64,000 nucleotides of DNA from Rufibacter psychrotolerans (GCF_016924645.1 NZ_JAFFJV010000001.1:496001-560000), one strand, 5' to 3'; positions 1 to 8,313 are shown, counted from the first letter of the stretch. The notes: generated by a model not told the origin, from the sequence alone. Translations and numbers: made by a program.

Positions 1-1
1 G

Positions 2-1153
2 GCTGTTTCTTTTGCTAAACTGCGGATGTCTGCTGCCCAGGTAGGAAATGATACGGACCCCTACAGAACCAGAAAATACTACAACCAGAGTGAGTTTGCG
101 GGCTCCGGGTCTGTGCCCACCACCCTCTACAACAAAGATTTCAAGCCTGAGATCACCACCAGCTATGAGGCAGGGCTAGAGTTTATGCTGTTCACCGGTC
201 GCCTTGGCTTTGACGCCACCGTGTACAGAAACTACACCAAAAACCAGATCCTGGAGATTCCCATTGACCCCACCACCGGCTACACCAGAGCCGTCTTGAA
301 CGCGGGGGAAGTGAGAAACCAAGGGGTGGAATTAGTATTGAACGCCAGACCCATAGAGCTCCCCAATTTCTCCTGGAGATCTACGGTTACCTGGTCCAAG
401 AACAGCAACAAGGTGCTGAAACTGGCCGATGGTATTGAAGACCAGCAGGTGTTGGGCGTGGGTGGCCAGGCCTCCATCATTGCCAAAGTGGGCGGTACCA
501 CCGGTGACATCTACGGGTTCGGGTTTGTGCGAAGCCCCGATGGCCAGATTGTGTACGATGAGAGCGGTTTACCCGCCTATCCAGACGAAGTACAATACAT
601 AGGCAACGCCTACGCCGACTGGAAAGGCGGTTTCCTGAACGAATTTAAATACAGAAACTTCCGGTTCAGCTTTCTGCTGGATGGTTCTTACGGAGGCATC
701 GTCTATTCCCAGACCCACCACAAAATGTCTGAGCAAGGCAAGCTGAAGCACACTTTGATGGGCCGCGAGGAAGGCTACATCATTGGCGACGGCGTGGTGC
801 TGAACGGCGATGGTACCTATACCCAGAATACTAAAAAAGTAAACCCCGCCGACTATTACACCCGCTATTACCGCCGCGCCAACGTGGAGTCTAACTCCTT
901 TGACGCCTCTTACCTGAAGCTGCGGGAAGTGCGTCTGGAGTACAACTTACCTGCCTCTTTCCTGAGCAAAACCAAATTCCTCAACGGCGCCAGCATTGCC
1001 CTCTACGGCCGCGATCTGGCCATGCTCACCAACTTCCCCATGTTTGACCCAGAAACGGCGGCCCTCAACGGGAGCAACATCATGCCCGGTATTGAAATGG
1101 GGCAGATGCCTTCTACCAGAACCATGGGCATGAACGTGACGCTCAAATTCTAA
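2..1153 (+). CDS. SusC/RagA-type TonB-dependent receptor, C-terminal part (5' end outside window)
   Basis: This is the last ~384 residues of an outer-membrane SusC-family receptor; the frame is open from base 2, so the first internal ATG (26) is not the real start. What is seen is the barrel part only: alternating short beta-strand-like segments, a 'YEAGLEFMLF' strand typical of SusC proteins, the 'YLKLREVRLEYNLP' segment near the end and a terminal 'MNVTLKF' ending in Phe, as expected of a final barrel strand recognised by the BAM machinery. The family imports oligomers with its SusD lipoprotein lid, using TonB energy. The SusD gene follows 93 bases later. The two phosphoesterase genes downstream suggest a phosphodiester-containing substrate rather than a glycan, which is inference. 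The plug and TonB box are outside the window. Confidence 0.93.
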   Translation, partial: AVSFAKLRMSAAQVGNDTDPYRTRKYYNQSEFAGSGSVPTTLYNKDFKPEITTSYEAGLEFMLFTGRLGFDATVYRNYTKNQILEIPIDPTTGYTRAVLNAGEVRNQGVELVLNARPIELPNFSWRSTVTWSKNSNKVLKLADGIEDQQVLGVGGQASIIAKVGGTTGDIYGFGFVRSPDGQIVYDESGLPAYPDEVQYIGNAYADWKGGFLNEFKYRNFRFSFLLDGSYGGIVYSQTHHKMSEQGKLKHTLMGREEGYIIGDGVVLNGDGTYTQNTKKVNPADYYTRYYRRANVESNSFDASYLKLREVRLEYNLPASFLSKTKFLNGASIALYGRDLAMLTNFPMFDPETAALNGSNIMPGIEMGQMPSTRTMGMNVTLKF

Positions 1154-1189
1154 AACCCCTCAGAGATTAGTCATTCACAAAAAAGCGAC

Positions 1190-1228
1190 AGAACTCCCGG
1201 CGGTCTTGCTTTGCCGGCGGGCAGTTCT
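1190..1228 (+). promoter_or_regulatory. Hairpin between susC and susD genes
   Basis: AGAACT at 1190-1195 pairs with AGTTCT at 1223-1228, and the adjoining CCCGGCGG pairs with CCGGCGGG with one mismatch and one bulged C. The loop is about 10 nt. It lies in the gap between the receptor and its lipoprotein, ending 18 bases before the chosen susD start. It has no following T-run, so it is more likely an mRNA-stability or translation element than a full terminator. Function is inferred. Confidence 0.5.
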
Positions 1229-1246
1229 TCCAAAGAACCAGGAACC

Positions 1247-2686
1247 ATGATATCTATAAAGAAGACCTTTGTTTTACTCGCTGCTTTTGGGTGCTTCACT
1301 ACCGCCTGCACCGATGATTTCGAGGAGATCAACACAGACCCTAACCGGATTGAACTGATCAGCCCCGGCACCTTGCTCAACCCCATCCTCTATGAGATGA
1401 ACAGCTTCAACGCCAACCGGGCCGATGACTTCACCTTTGACCTCATGCAGGTGGCGCTTCCGTTCCCCAGTGCTTCGGGCGGCATTCACCGCTATGATGT
1501 CACGGAGAATTCCGGCAGCTCCACCTGGAACACCTACTACCGCTGGCTAACCAACATCAAAGAAATGCACGACGCGGCCGTGATAGCTGGTGATCCTAAC
1601 TACGAAGCCATTGCGCTGACCTTAAACGCTTGGGGGTACTCTTTACTGACAGATAGCTTTGGCGATGTGCCCATGGAAGATGCCAGCCGGGGCGAAGAGG
1701 GGCTTCTGTATCCTGCTTTCAATACTCAGAAAGAGATCTACACCAAAATTCTCGCCGACCTGGAAAGGGCCAGTACCTTGTTTGATCCGGTCAAGTCCAT
1801 GATCTACGGGGATGATATCTTGTATCACAAAGATGTGGCTAAATGGCGTAAGTTCTGTAACTCCCTTCGGTTGAGGTTGCTGCTGAGGGTTTCCAAAAGA
1901 GAAGAAATGAACGCTGCGGCCAAGATGGCCGAAATCCTTAACAACCCTACCAAGTACCCGGTATTCACGTCCAACGCAGATGCGGCCATTCTGCAGATAT
2001 CTGGCATTCCGCCCATGGTATCCCCCTGGGGACGGGCCGTAGACTTCAGAACCGGTAGGGCGGCGTCTTCCTTCTTCATTGATCACCTGAACGCCCTGGA
2101 TGATCCCCGTCTGGAAAAGTTCTTTATCAAGGCAACCTCTAAAGACGGTAAAACCCAGATTGGCTACAGGGGTATTCCCAGTGGGTATGAAGGAAGCGAC
2201 ACCCAGTTCAACTTTGCTCCCTCTACGTTCAACATTGCCCTGGTAACCACGCCTATGATCACCGTGATGATGCCCTACGCCGAGGTGGAGTTTATCAAAG
2301 CGGAACTGGCCCAGAAAGGCATTGTGCCTGGCGATGCCAAAGCTGCCTATGAAAAAGGCGTAAAAGCCGCCATTGAGCAGTGGGGAGCCGTGCTGCCCGC
2401 AGATTACTTCACCAACCCGGCGGCGGCGTACAACGGCACGTTTGAGCAGATCATGCTGCAGAAGTACCTGGCCTTGTTCTTTGTGGATTATCAGCAGTGG
2501 TTTGAATACCGCCGCACAGGTTTCCCGGTACTGCCCACCACCAATGCCATGATGAACAACAAAGTGGTGCCGGTGCGCTTCAGATACCCCACTACTGTGC
2601 AAACCAACAACCCAGAGAACTACAGAAAAGCCGTGGAGATGATGGGCACCGATGACATCAATACCAAGGTTTGGTGGGAAAAATAA
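1247..2686 (+). CDS. SusD/RagB-family outer-membrane lipoprotein (SusD-2 type)
   Basis: A 479-residue surface lipoprotein that should form the substrate-binding lid over the SusC receptor encoded just upstream. The chosen start gives a clean lipoprotein signal (MISIKKTF, then a hydrophobic stretch, lipid-accepting Cys at residue 21 in 'TTAC'); an earlier in-frame ATG at 1211 would only add a polar tail in front of it. 'EINTDPN' soon after the Cys and helix-rich TPR-like sequence through the middle are typical of the SusD-2 branch. Family role is established; the ligand is unknown. The next genes are phosphoesterases, not glycosidases, so the ligand may carry phosphodiester bonds. A strong hairpin at 2719-2758 ends the unit. 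Confidence 0.9.
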   Translation: MISIKKTFVLLAAFGCFTTACTDDFEEINTDPNRIELISPGTLLNPILYEMNSFNANRADDFTFDLMQVALPFPSASGGIHRYDVTENSGSSTWNTYYRWLTNIKEMHDAAVIAGDPNYEAIALTLNAWGYSLLTDSFGDVPMEDASRGEEGLLYPAFNTQKEIYTKILADLERASTLFDPVKSMIYGDDILYHKDVAKWRKFCNSLRLRLLLRVSKREEMNAAAKMAEILNNPTKYPVFTSNADAAILQISGIPPMVSPWGRAVDFRTGRAASSFFIDHLNALDDPRLEKFFIKATSKDGKTQIGYRGIPSGYEGSDTQFNFAPSTFNIALVTTPMITVMMPYAEVEFIKAELAQKGIVPGDAKAAYEKGVKAAIEQWGAVLPADYFTNPAAAYNGTFEQIMLQKYLALFFVDYQQWFEYRRTGFPVLPTTNAMMNNKVVPVRFRYPTTVQTNNPENYRKAVEMMGTDDINTKVWWEK

Positions 2687-2718
2687 GTTTGCTGTTTTTA
2701 CCAAAGAATTAAGTGCTT

Positions 2719-2758
2719 AAGCCTGCTGCGTTTCCAGATTCTGGTAAGCAGCAGGCTT
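2719..2758 (+). terminator. Hairpin terminator after susD gene
   Basis: Perfect 11-bp arms (AAGCCTGCTGC at 2719-2729 and its complement at 2748-2758), with an inner CCAG/CTGG pair extending the structure, followed by TTC. It lies 33 bases past the stop codon, as expected of an intrinsic terminator. Confidence 0.75.
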
Positions 2759-2788
2759 TCCCAAACTATACCCTAACAGAAATCTGCT

Positions 2789-3841
2789 ATGATCAAGCTC
2801 CCTCTGAAAAACGTACTTCCTATCAAGCTTCTTTTTAGTTTCCTCCTAGGAGTACAAGTCCATGCGATGGCACAAGAACACATCAGCCTTACCAATTACA
2901 GTTTCAAACCCGGCTCCACCGAGGTGGGGAAAGTAGTGCTGGCACCCGCGTCCAAAACGAAGGTGACCTTGGTAGGAAAATCAGCCAGTCTATTCACCTT
3001 GGGCAAAGACAACACCTTAAAACTGAAGAAACCCCTCGTTGATCCTTGGGTGGAGGTTGTGCTGGCCGTAGGGCATGGGCAGAACACAGTCCAGGATACC
3101 TTCCGCATTGTCAGAGACGAATTCATCACCAACCGGGTGGTGGCCCACCGCGGCGCCTGGAAGAACACCGGGGCTACGGAGAATTCCATCGGCGCCCTAC
3201 AGCACGCCATCAAGCTGGGCTGCGCCGGGAGCGAGTTTGACGTGCACATGTCTTCAGACTCGGTGCTGTTTGTGCACCATGACCACGATGTAAACGGCAC
3301 CCATATTGAGAAAACCCCGGCCGCTGAACTAGCCAAACTGAAGCTGCCGAACGGTGAATATTTGCCCACGCTGGAGGCCTATTTGCAAGCCGGATTAAAC
3401 CAGAACAAAACCAAGCTGATCCTGGAGATCAAACCGTCTAGTATCAGCAAGGAGCGGGGGCAGGCCCTGGCCCGCAAAGTGGTGGAAACGGTGCAGAAAC
3501 ACAAAGCGCAGGGTTGGGTAGACTACATCAGCTTTGACTATGCCATCTGCAAGAAAGTAATGGAACTGGAACCCTCGGCCAAGGTGGCGTACCTCAACGG
3601 CGAGAAAACTCCCGCCGAGCTTGCTAAAGACAAAATGTACGGCTTCGATTACCACCAGAACGTGGTGAAGAAAAATCCGCAGTGGATAGAGGAGGCCCAC
3701 GCCCTGAACCTCACCGTCAACGTCTGGACAGTCAACGCTCCAGACATGATGGACTGGCTTCTGGAGCGCAAAGCCGATTTCATCACCACCAACGAGCCCG
3801 AAATCCTGCTGGAGAAAGTACGTAAACTGACCTCCAAGTAG
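2789..3841 (+). CDS. Exported glycerophosphodiester phosphodiesterase
   Basis: A 350-residue protein with an N-terminal signal sequence ending near 'VHAMAQ', so it is exported, probably to the periplasm. Residues ~30-105 form a small beta-rich region that looks cadherin-like ('SLFTLGKDNTLKLKKP'). Residues ~115-345 are the GDPD TIM-barrel: 'VAHRGA' gives the His-Arg pair, 'SEFDVHMSSD' the metal-binding Glu and Asp, 'VHHDHD' the second His, 'LILEIKP' the Glu on the barrel floor, and 'VWTVN' near the end. The family hydrolyses glycerophosphodiesters to glycerol 3-phosphate and an alcohol. Its position after a SusC/SusD pair and before another phosphoesterase suggests use of imported or surface-bound phosphodiesters. 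Exact substrate is not shown. Confidence 0.9.
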   Translation: MIKLPLKNVLPIKLLFSFLLGVQVHAMAQEHISLTNYSFKPGSTEVGKVVLAPASKTKVTLVGKSASLFTLGKDNTLKLKKPLVDPWVEVVLAVGHGQNTVQDTFRIVRDEFITNRVVAHRGAWKNTGATENSIGALQHAIKLGCAGSEFDVHMSSDSVLFVHHDHDVNGTHIEKTPAAELAKLKLPNGEYLPTLEAYLQAGLNQNKTKLILEIKPSSISKERGQALARKVVETVQKHKAQGWVDYISFDYAICKKVMELEPSAKVAYLNGEKTPAELAKDKMYGFDYHQNVVKKNPQWIEEAHALNLTVNVWTVNAPDMMDWLLERKADFITTNEPEILLEKVRKLTSK

Positions 3842-4022
3842 CGGGCTACTCTTCGTGCTACTTCCTGCTTGCTGGCTACCAAAAGCCACCATTCTGGTTC
3901 ACCGTTGCGGTTTACGGCTGTTTTGCCCAAAGAAGGCATAAAACGGCAACCTTCTGATTAAAACTTAAAGGCCTGTTTCAAGGCCCATTCCCCTAATCTT
4001 ACCATCTATCAAATTCTCACAC

Positions 4023-5519
4023 ATGTTTAGAAGAAAATTCCTCCAAAGCTTAGGTACCCTGGGGCTTGGTTTAACCTTGCCTATGGGCGCTGTGCAGGCG
4101 CAAGCCGTCAAAAAAGCCACCGACCAGAAAGTTGATCTGTCCGCGGTGGGCATCAAAGGCAAAGTGCAGGCGGGAGGCAAAGGAATTCCTGGCGTAGTGG
4201 TCACCGATGGCATCAACCTGGTCACTACGGATAAATCAGGGCGGTACACCCTGGAAAGCAACGCCACCGCTCAGTTTGTGTACATCTCGGTGCCTCGCGG
4301 CTACGAGATTCCTCAGGAGAAAGGCGTGGCCAGATTCTACCAGCCCATTCCGGCCGGTAAGTCCAGCTTCACCGCCGATTTTGAGCTGCAGAAACTGGCG
4401 CAGGACGATACCAAACACAATTTTGTCGTGTGGGCCGATCCGCAGATGATCAACAAGAAAGACGCCGAGGAACTGGTGAACGTATCGGCGCCGGATCTGA
4501 AGAAACTGGTGGACGGCTACGGCAAAGACACGCTGTTCCACGGCATCGGGTGCGGCGACCTGGTGTGGGATAAGTTTGAGCTGTTTGAGGACTACCAGAA
4601 AGCCATCGGGATCTCCGGTATTCCGTTTTTCCAGGTCATCGGGAACCACGACATGGACCTCACCGCCCGCACCGACGACGGCTCTGGTGATACGTTCAAA
4701 AAGCTGTTCGGACCAACGTACTACTCCTTCAACCGCGGCGAGGTGCACTACGTGGTGCTGGACGATGTCTTCTTCATCGGCACGGCCAAACGCTACATCG
4801 GGTACCTCACGGAACGGCAATTGCAGTGGCTGGAGCAGGACTTGAGTTATGTGAAGCCCGGCAGCATGGTGGTGGTATCGGTGCACATTCCGGTGAACAG
4901 CGGGGAGAAAAGACGCATGAAGCTCAAAGACGAATCGCTGGGCGGCGTGGTGTCTAACCGCAAGGAATTGTACCGGCTCTTGAAGCCTTACAAAGCCCAC
5001 ATCATGTCGGGACACACGCACATCTGCGAGAAAGTGATAGAAGGCGACATCATTGAACACACCCACGGAGCCGTGTGCGGTGCCTGGTGGACCGGCCCCA
5101 TCTGTACCGATGGTTCGCCCAGCGGCTACGGGGTGTACGAGGTGAACGGCTCGGAGCTGAAATGGTACTACAAATCAGTGGGCCACGACCGCGACCACCA
5201 GTTCAGGATCTACCCGAAAGGCACGGTGAAGGACCGCCCCGAGGAAGTGGTGGTGAACGTCTGGAACTGGGACCCGGAGTGGAAAGTAGAGTGGTTTGAA
5301 GACGGAATGCGCAAAGGCGAAATGAAGCAGGAGGTGGGCCTGGACCCGCTCTCGGTGCAACTGCACGCCGGGCCAAACCTTCCCGCCAAGCACAAGTGGG
5401 TAGACCCAACCATGACCGATCATTTGTTCTGGGCCAAACCCTCGGCGGGCGCCAAGCAAATCAAAATTGAAGTGACTGACCGGTTTGGGAAGGTGTACAC
5501 CCAATCGCAGGCAGTATAG
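4023..5519 (+). CDS. Tat-exported calcineurin-like metallophosphoesterase, three-domain type
   Basis: 498 residues. The N-terminus MFRRKFLQ followed by a Gly/Leu-rich stretch and 'VQAQA' is a twin-arginine signal, so the enzyme is probably exported folded with its metals. Residues ~45-125 are a beta-sandwich of carboxypeptidase-regulatory type ('GIKGKVQAGGKGIPGVVVTDG'-like start), residues ~135-360 the metallophosphoesterase core, and the rest a C-terminal beta domain. Core motifs are complete: 'WADPQ' for D-x-Q, 'GCGDLVWD', 'GNHD', 'VHIPV' and 'SGHTH'. This N-core-C arrangement is a known Bacteroidota family of phosphodiesterases or phosphatases. Together with the upstream phosphodiesterase it could form a stepwise phosphate-release pathway; that is inference. 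Confidence 0.88.
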   Translation: MFRRKFLQSLGTLGLGLTLPMGAVQAQAVKKATDQKVDLSAVGIKGKVQAGGKGIPGVVVTDGINLVTTDKSGRYTLESNATAQFVYISVPRGYEIPQEKGVARFYQPIPAGKSSFTADFELQKLAQDDTKHNFVVWADPQMINKKDAEELVNVSAPDLKKLVDGYGKDTLFHGIGCGDLVWDKFELFEDYQKAIGISGIPFFQVIGNHDMDLTARTDDGSGDTFKKLFGPTYYSFNRGEVHYVVLDDVFFIGTAKRYIGYLTERQLQWLEQDLSYVKPGSMVVVSVHIPVNSGEKRRMKLKDESLGGVVSNRKELYRLLKPYKAHIMSGHTHICEKVIEGDIIEHTHGAVCGAWWTGPICTDGSPSGYGVYEVNGSELKWYYKSVGHDRDHQFRIYPKGTVKDRPEEVVVNVWNWDPEWKVEWFEDGMRKGEMKQEVGLDPLSVQLHAGPNLPAKHKWVDPTMTDHLFWAKPSAGAKQIKIEVTDRFGKVYTQSQAV

Positions 5520-5538
5520 CGTTCCCTTTTCTCATGTG

Positions 5539-5574
5539 ATGGGCTGCGGAAATCCTTAGGTTTCTGCAGCCCAT
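5539..5574 (+). terminator. Hairpin terminator after phosphoesterase gene
   Basis: ATGGGCTGCGGAAA (from 5539) pairs with TTTCTGCAGCCCAT (ending 5574) over 14 positions with one G-T wobble, 19 bases after the stop codon, followed by a T-rich stretch. Confidence 0.75.
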
Positions 5575-5687
5575 TTGTGTGTATCTATCGGCATAAGGCT
5601 TTTCTGTTTCTGAATTGTTTTCACGAGAACAGGCCTAAAAGGAAGGTGTCTACTTGCGTCAAGGCTGATGAATTACGTTACTCCCAT

Positions 5688-5822
5688 CCCTCGCTCGCCT
5701 CTGGCGAGTGTGAGTTATTTGGTGGCCTCTGGCCACCGTGAACCGACTTGCGAGTTCATTCAATTTAAGCATAGCGGCGAGACGCCGCCCGATGACTCAC
5801 ACTCGCCAGAGGCGAGCGAGGG
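5688..5822. repeat. Mirrored four-hairpin inverted repeat (REPIN-like)
   Basis: Outer arms of 28 bp are perfect complements (5688-5715 and 5795-5822), separated by 79 nt. Each arm also folds on itself: CTCGCC-TCT-GGCGAG at 5694-5708 and CTCGCC-AGA-GGCGAG at 5802-5816. Between them are GGTGGCC-TCT-GGCCACC at 5721-5737 and GCGGCG-AGA-CGCCGC at 5774-5788. The loops read TCT, TCT, AGA, AGA, so the whole unit is a mirror. This matches the general layout of paired REP sequences; no transposase-like gene is nearby. Confidence 0.85.
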
Positions 5823-5906
5823 TGTAAATAGTAACGAATAGTATAGGCAAATGAAAAATCGTGATGTCAGGCTAAAGCGGGTGCAATGGGCATACCCTAG
5901 CATAAT

Positions 5907-5948
5907 CTTGTTTCAGGCCTGATTTTCTGATTTAGGGCGTAAAACAAG
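5907..5948. repeat. GTTTT/AAAAC hairpin family, copy
   Basis: CTTGTTTCAGGCC pairs with the rc-like GGGCGTAAAACAAG at the far end with two mismatches; inner loop contains ATTTTCTGAT. It lies about 60 bases before the ATPase gene. Confidence 0.6.
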
Positions 5949-6017
5949 AAGAGCAGAAAAGGCTAGGTTAGGCGCGGCAAACCTGCTATTTTAGAGGAAT
6001 TACCATTGCCAACCTTC

Positions 6018-7547
6018 ATGTCATCGCCTTTCCTTTCCCTACGTAATGTGACGGTCCGTCACCTGAACCATGTTATTTTCCGGGATCTTTCCTTTGAGGC
6101 GCAGAAAGGCCAGCACTGGGCCGTGGTAGGGGAGAGTGGCTCGGGGAAAACCAGTTTGCTGCAGGCCATCGCCGGAAAACTGAGCGTGGTGGGCGGAGAA
6201 GTGACGCATGCCTTCTACCAGGAGTATGTGCAGGAGCATGCCGTTTCTGACCCACTTTTTACATTCAAGGACTTAATCAGCGAAGTGGGCCAACGCCATT
6301 CCTTCAAGAATTTCTCCACCAACAGCAGCAACTTCTACTATCAGCAGCGCTACCACGCCACCGATGTGGAGGACGCGCCCACGGTGGAAGATTACCTGAG
6401 TTCTACCCGTCCAGTAGAGGAGGGAGATGCCTACTGGACGTACGCGCAAGTGGTGGAGACTTTCGCTTTACAGGAGTTGCTCTCGAAGGAGTTGATCAAG
6501 CTATCCAACGGCGAGACCAAGCGTTTGCTGATGGCGGCGGCCCTGCTAAAAAATCCCAAACTGTTGCTCCTGGATATGCCGCTCACCGGTTTGGACGTGG
6601 CTTCCCGCGCGAACTTTAACCACTTGCTAACCCAGATTATCGCCTCCGGCGTGACCGTGGTAATGGCGACGACAGCAGATGAAGTTCCCCCGGCTATCAC
6701 GCACGTGGTGGTTTTGCATCAGGGGAAACTGGTGTCGGCCCAGGCCAGGAAAAGTTTTGACCAAAATGGCTTCCAACCTGATTCCCACGAGAACATCGAC
6801 CTGAACTTACTGAAAGAGTTGCTGTCCTCCGAATTGCCCTCTGAGTTTGACACCATTGTGGAGTTGAAAAATGTGTCGGTGGAATACGGTGGAAAAGCGG
6901 TGCTCCAACAAGTGAACTGGAAGATACAGCAAGGCGAACGCTGGGCGCTGCTGGGACCCAACGGTGCTGGTAAAACTACCTTGCTCAGCCTCCTGAACGG
7001 CGACAATCCGCAGGCATTTTCCAAAGACATCACGTTGTTTGATCGCAAGCGCGGTACTGGCGAAACCATCTGGGACATCAAAAAGAAAATCGGGTTTGTA
7101 TCACCGGAGCTGTTTCAGTTTTTCCCGTATCAGCAGACCTGTCTACAGGTAGTAGAGTCTGGCCTGTACGATACCTTGGGCCTGTTCAAAAAAAGCGTGC
7201 CCGAGAATGCCGCCAAAGCCATGAAGTGGCTGGAGTTGCTGGGAATAGGGCAGGAGGCGCAAAAGAATCTTCGGCTGGAGCCGGCCAGCACGCAGCGGCT
7301 TTGTTTATTGGCCCGCGCCCTCATCAAGAATCCTCCGTTGTTGATCCTGGACGAGCCTTGCCAGGGGATGGATGCCCAGCAGCAACACCGCTTCCAGCAG
7401 ATCATGGAGGCCATCTGCGCCCACAGCAACACCACGCTCATCTACGTGACGCATTACCAACGAGAAATCCCGAACTGCGTGACCAGGATGCTGAAACTGG
7501 AGAATGGAAAGGTTGTTCAGGCAACCGGGAGTGCCTGCATCAGCTAA
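6018..7547 (+). CDS. Soluble twin-ABC ATPase (ModF/PhrA-like)
   Basis: About 509 residues with two nucleotide-binding domains and no membrane segments, so it is cytoplasmic and not an ordinary transporter. Domain 1 has Walker A 'GESGSGKTS', signature 'LSNGE' and Walker B 'LLLLDMPLTGLD'; domain 2 has Walker A 'GPNGAGKTT', a degenerate signature 'LEPAST' and Walker B 'LLILDEP'. The usual catalytic Glu after Walker B is Met in domain 1. One composite ATP site is thus canonical and the other looks disabled, a pattern seen in asymmetric ABC proteins. The fold resembles E. coli ModF, whose role is unsettled. A TTG at 6006 is 8 bases after AGAGGA and could be an alternative start; ATG 6018 was chosen. 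It is transcribed alone. Confidence 0.82.
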   Translation: MSSPFLSLRNVTVRHLNHVIFRDLSFEAQKGQHWAVVGESGSGKTSLLQAIAGKLSVVGGEVTHAFYQEYVQEHAVSDPLFTFKDLISEVGQRHSFKNFSTNSSNFYYQQRYHATDVEDAPTVEDYLSSTRPVEEGDAYWTYAQVVETFALQELLSKELIKLSNGETKRLLMAAALLKNPKLLLLDMPLTGLDVASRANFNHLLTQIIASGVTVVMATTADEVPPAITHVVVLHQGKLVSAQARKSFDQNGFQPDSHENIDLNLLKELLSSELPSEFDTIVELKNVSVEYGGKAVLQQVNWKIQQGERWALLGPNGAGKTTLLSLLNGDNPQAFSKDITLFDRKRGTGETIWDIKKKIGFVSPELFQFFPYQQTCLQVVESGLYDTLGLFKKSVPENAAKAMKWLELLGIGQEAQKNLRLEPASTQRLCLLARALIKNPPLLILDEPCQGMDAQQQHRFQQIMEAICAHSNTTLIYVTHYQREIPNCVTRMLKLENGKVVQATGSACIS

Positions 7548-7567
7548 AGAGGCAAAGCAAGCGTAAC

Positions 7568-8203
7568 TTACGCTTTCCCTTCCTCCAGGTGCACGTAATA
7601 CCGGGTAATCTTATTCCACTGCAGATCCTGAAAACCGGCCCAGCCGCCTTCTGAAATCAAGGTGTTCAACAGGCCCCGGCCCCCCGATTGGTCGCCCTGG
7701 TTGTTGGGTTTCTCGTCGCGGCCAATCTCAAAGCCGTAGATGGTATTTCCTTCGCGCAGTACCCGGAACGTGCTGGTGGCCTCATCGGTGAAAAAGTGCT
7801 TTACCTCACTGCCTTCCTGGGGTTGTTTCTGGGGCTCCGGTTTGGGGCACGGGCGAACAACAAACTGTGCGGCATCTTCTTCCTCGGTGACTTCAATGAC
7901 GGTCACCCAGTTCTCAATGTTGGTGGCGGGCAGAATGATCTGCACGTAGTCGCCCAGCTGTACCCTGGACCGGGCCGTAGGGTGTCCCTGCGCATCGTAC
8001 AGTTGGAAGGTAGAATTGATGCCCTCCAGGGTGGACCAGCGGTTCACGTCGAACAGTTTCTGCTTGGTGCGCGCAAACTCGCGCCGGGCCGTGGCCTCAT
8101 CTTCAAAGGAGTTCTCGTTCTGGAAGAATTTGTCCTTGGCATCCTGGCCCTTCAGTACCTCCCATTCTTTTTTGATCTTGTTCAGAAAATCAGTGATGAC
8201 CAT
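7568..8203 (-). CDS. Conserved-looking hypothetical cytoplasmic protein
   Basis: 211 residues from the ATG at 8203 (MVITDFLNKIKKEW); an upstream in-frame ATG at 8293 would add 30 residues encoded across a repeated hairpin, so it is less likely. No signal peptide and no membrane segment. The first ~75 residues look helical and charged, residues ~75-125 are beta-rich ('VQLGDYVQIILPATNIENWVTVIEV'-type strands), then a Pro/Gln-rich linker 'PKPEPQKQPQEG', then a second beta-rich part ending 'ITRYYVHLEEGKA'. I do not recognise the family. It ends 20 bases from the twin-ABC gene, which converges on it. It follows the prephenate dehydrogenase gene on the same strand, but two hairpins separate them. 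Confidence 0.75.
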   Translation of the reverse strand: MVITDFLNKIKKEWEVLKGQDAKDKFFQNENSFEDEATARREFARTKQKLFDVNRWSTLEGINSTFQLYDAQGHPTARSRVQLGDYVQIILPATNIENWVTVIEVTEEEDAAQFVVRPCPKPEPQKQPQEGSEVKHFFTDEATSTFRVLREGNTIYGFEIGRDEKPNNQGDQSGGRGLLNTLISEGGWAGFQDLQWNKITRYYVHLEEGKA

Positions 8204-8271
8204 GGTGCTCTGGTTACGTGTGAAAAAGGTAGTACGGGACCAGGCGAACGAGGTTAAGCGCAAAAAGGCAG

Positions 8272-8313
8272 GTTTAGGCTGTTTTCTGCCCATTTCCAGG
8301 AAAACAACCCAAA
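8272..8313. repeat. GTTTT/AAAAC hairpin family, copy
   Basis: GTTTAGGCTGTTTTC pairs with GAAAACAACCCAAAT with a few mismatches. It lies in the leader of the hypothetical gene starting at 8203. Confidence 0.55.

Larger units (their letters stand above)
5520..6005. other. 486-bp gene-free stretch made of hairpins
   Basis: No plausible coding frame. It contains, in order, the terminator hairpin at 5539-5574, a mirrored four-hairpin repeat at 5688-5822 and a copy of the recurrent GTTTT/AAAAC hairpin at 5907-5948. 'AGAGGA' at 5993-5998 is a possible ribosome-binding site for the next gene. Confidence 0.8.

Noticed and set aside
1643..2704. 353-residue open frame antisense to the susD gene
   Set aside because: Shadow frame with no recognisable domain; the sense frame has a lipoprotein signal and SusD motifs.
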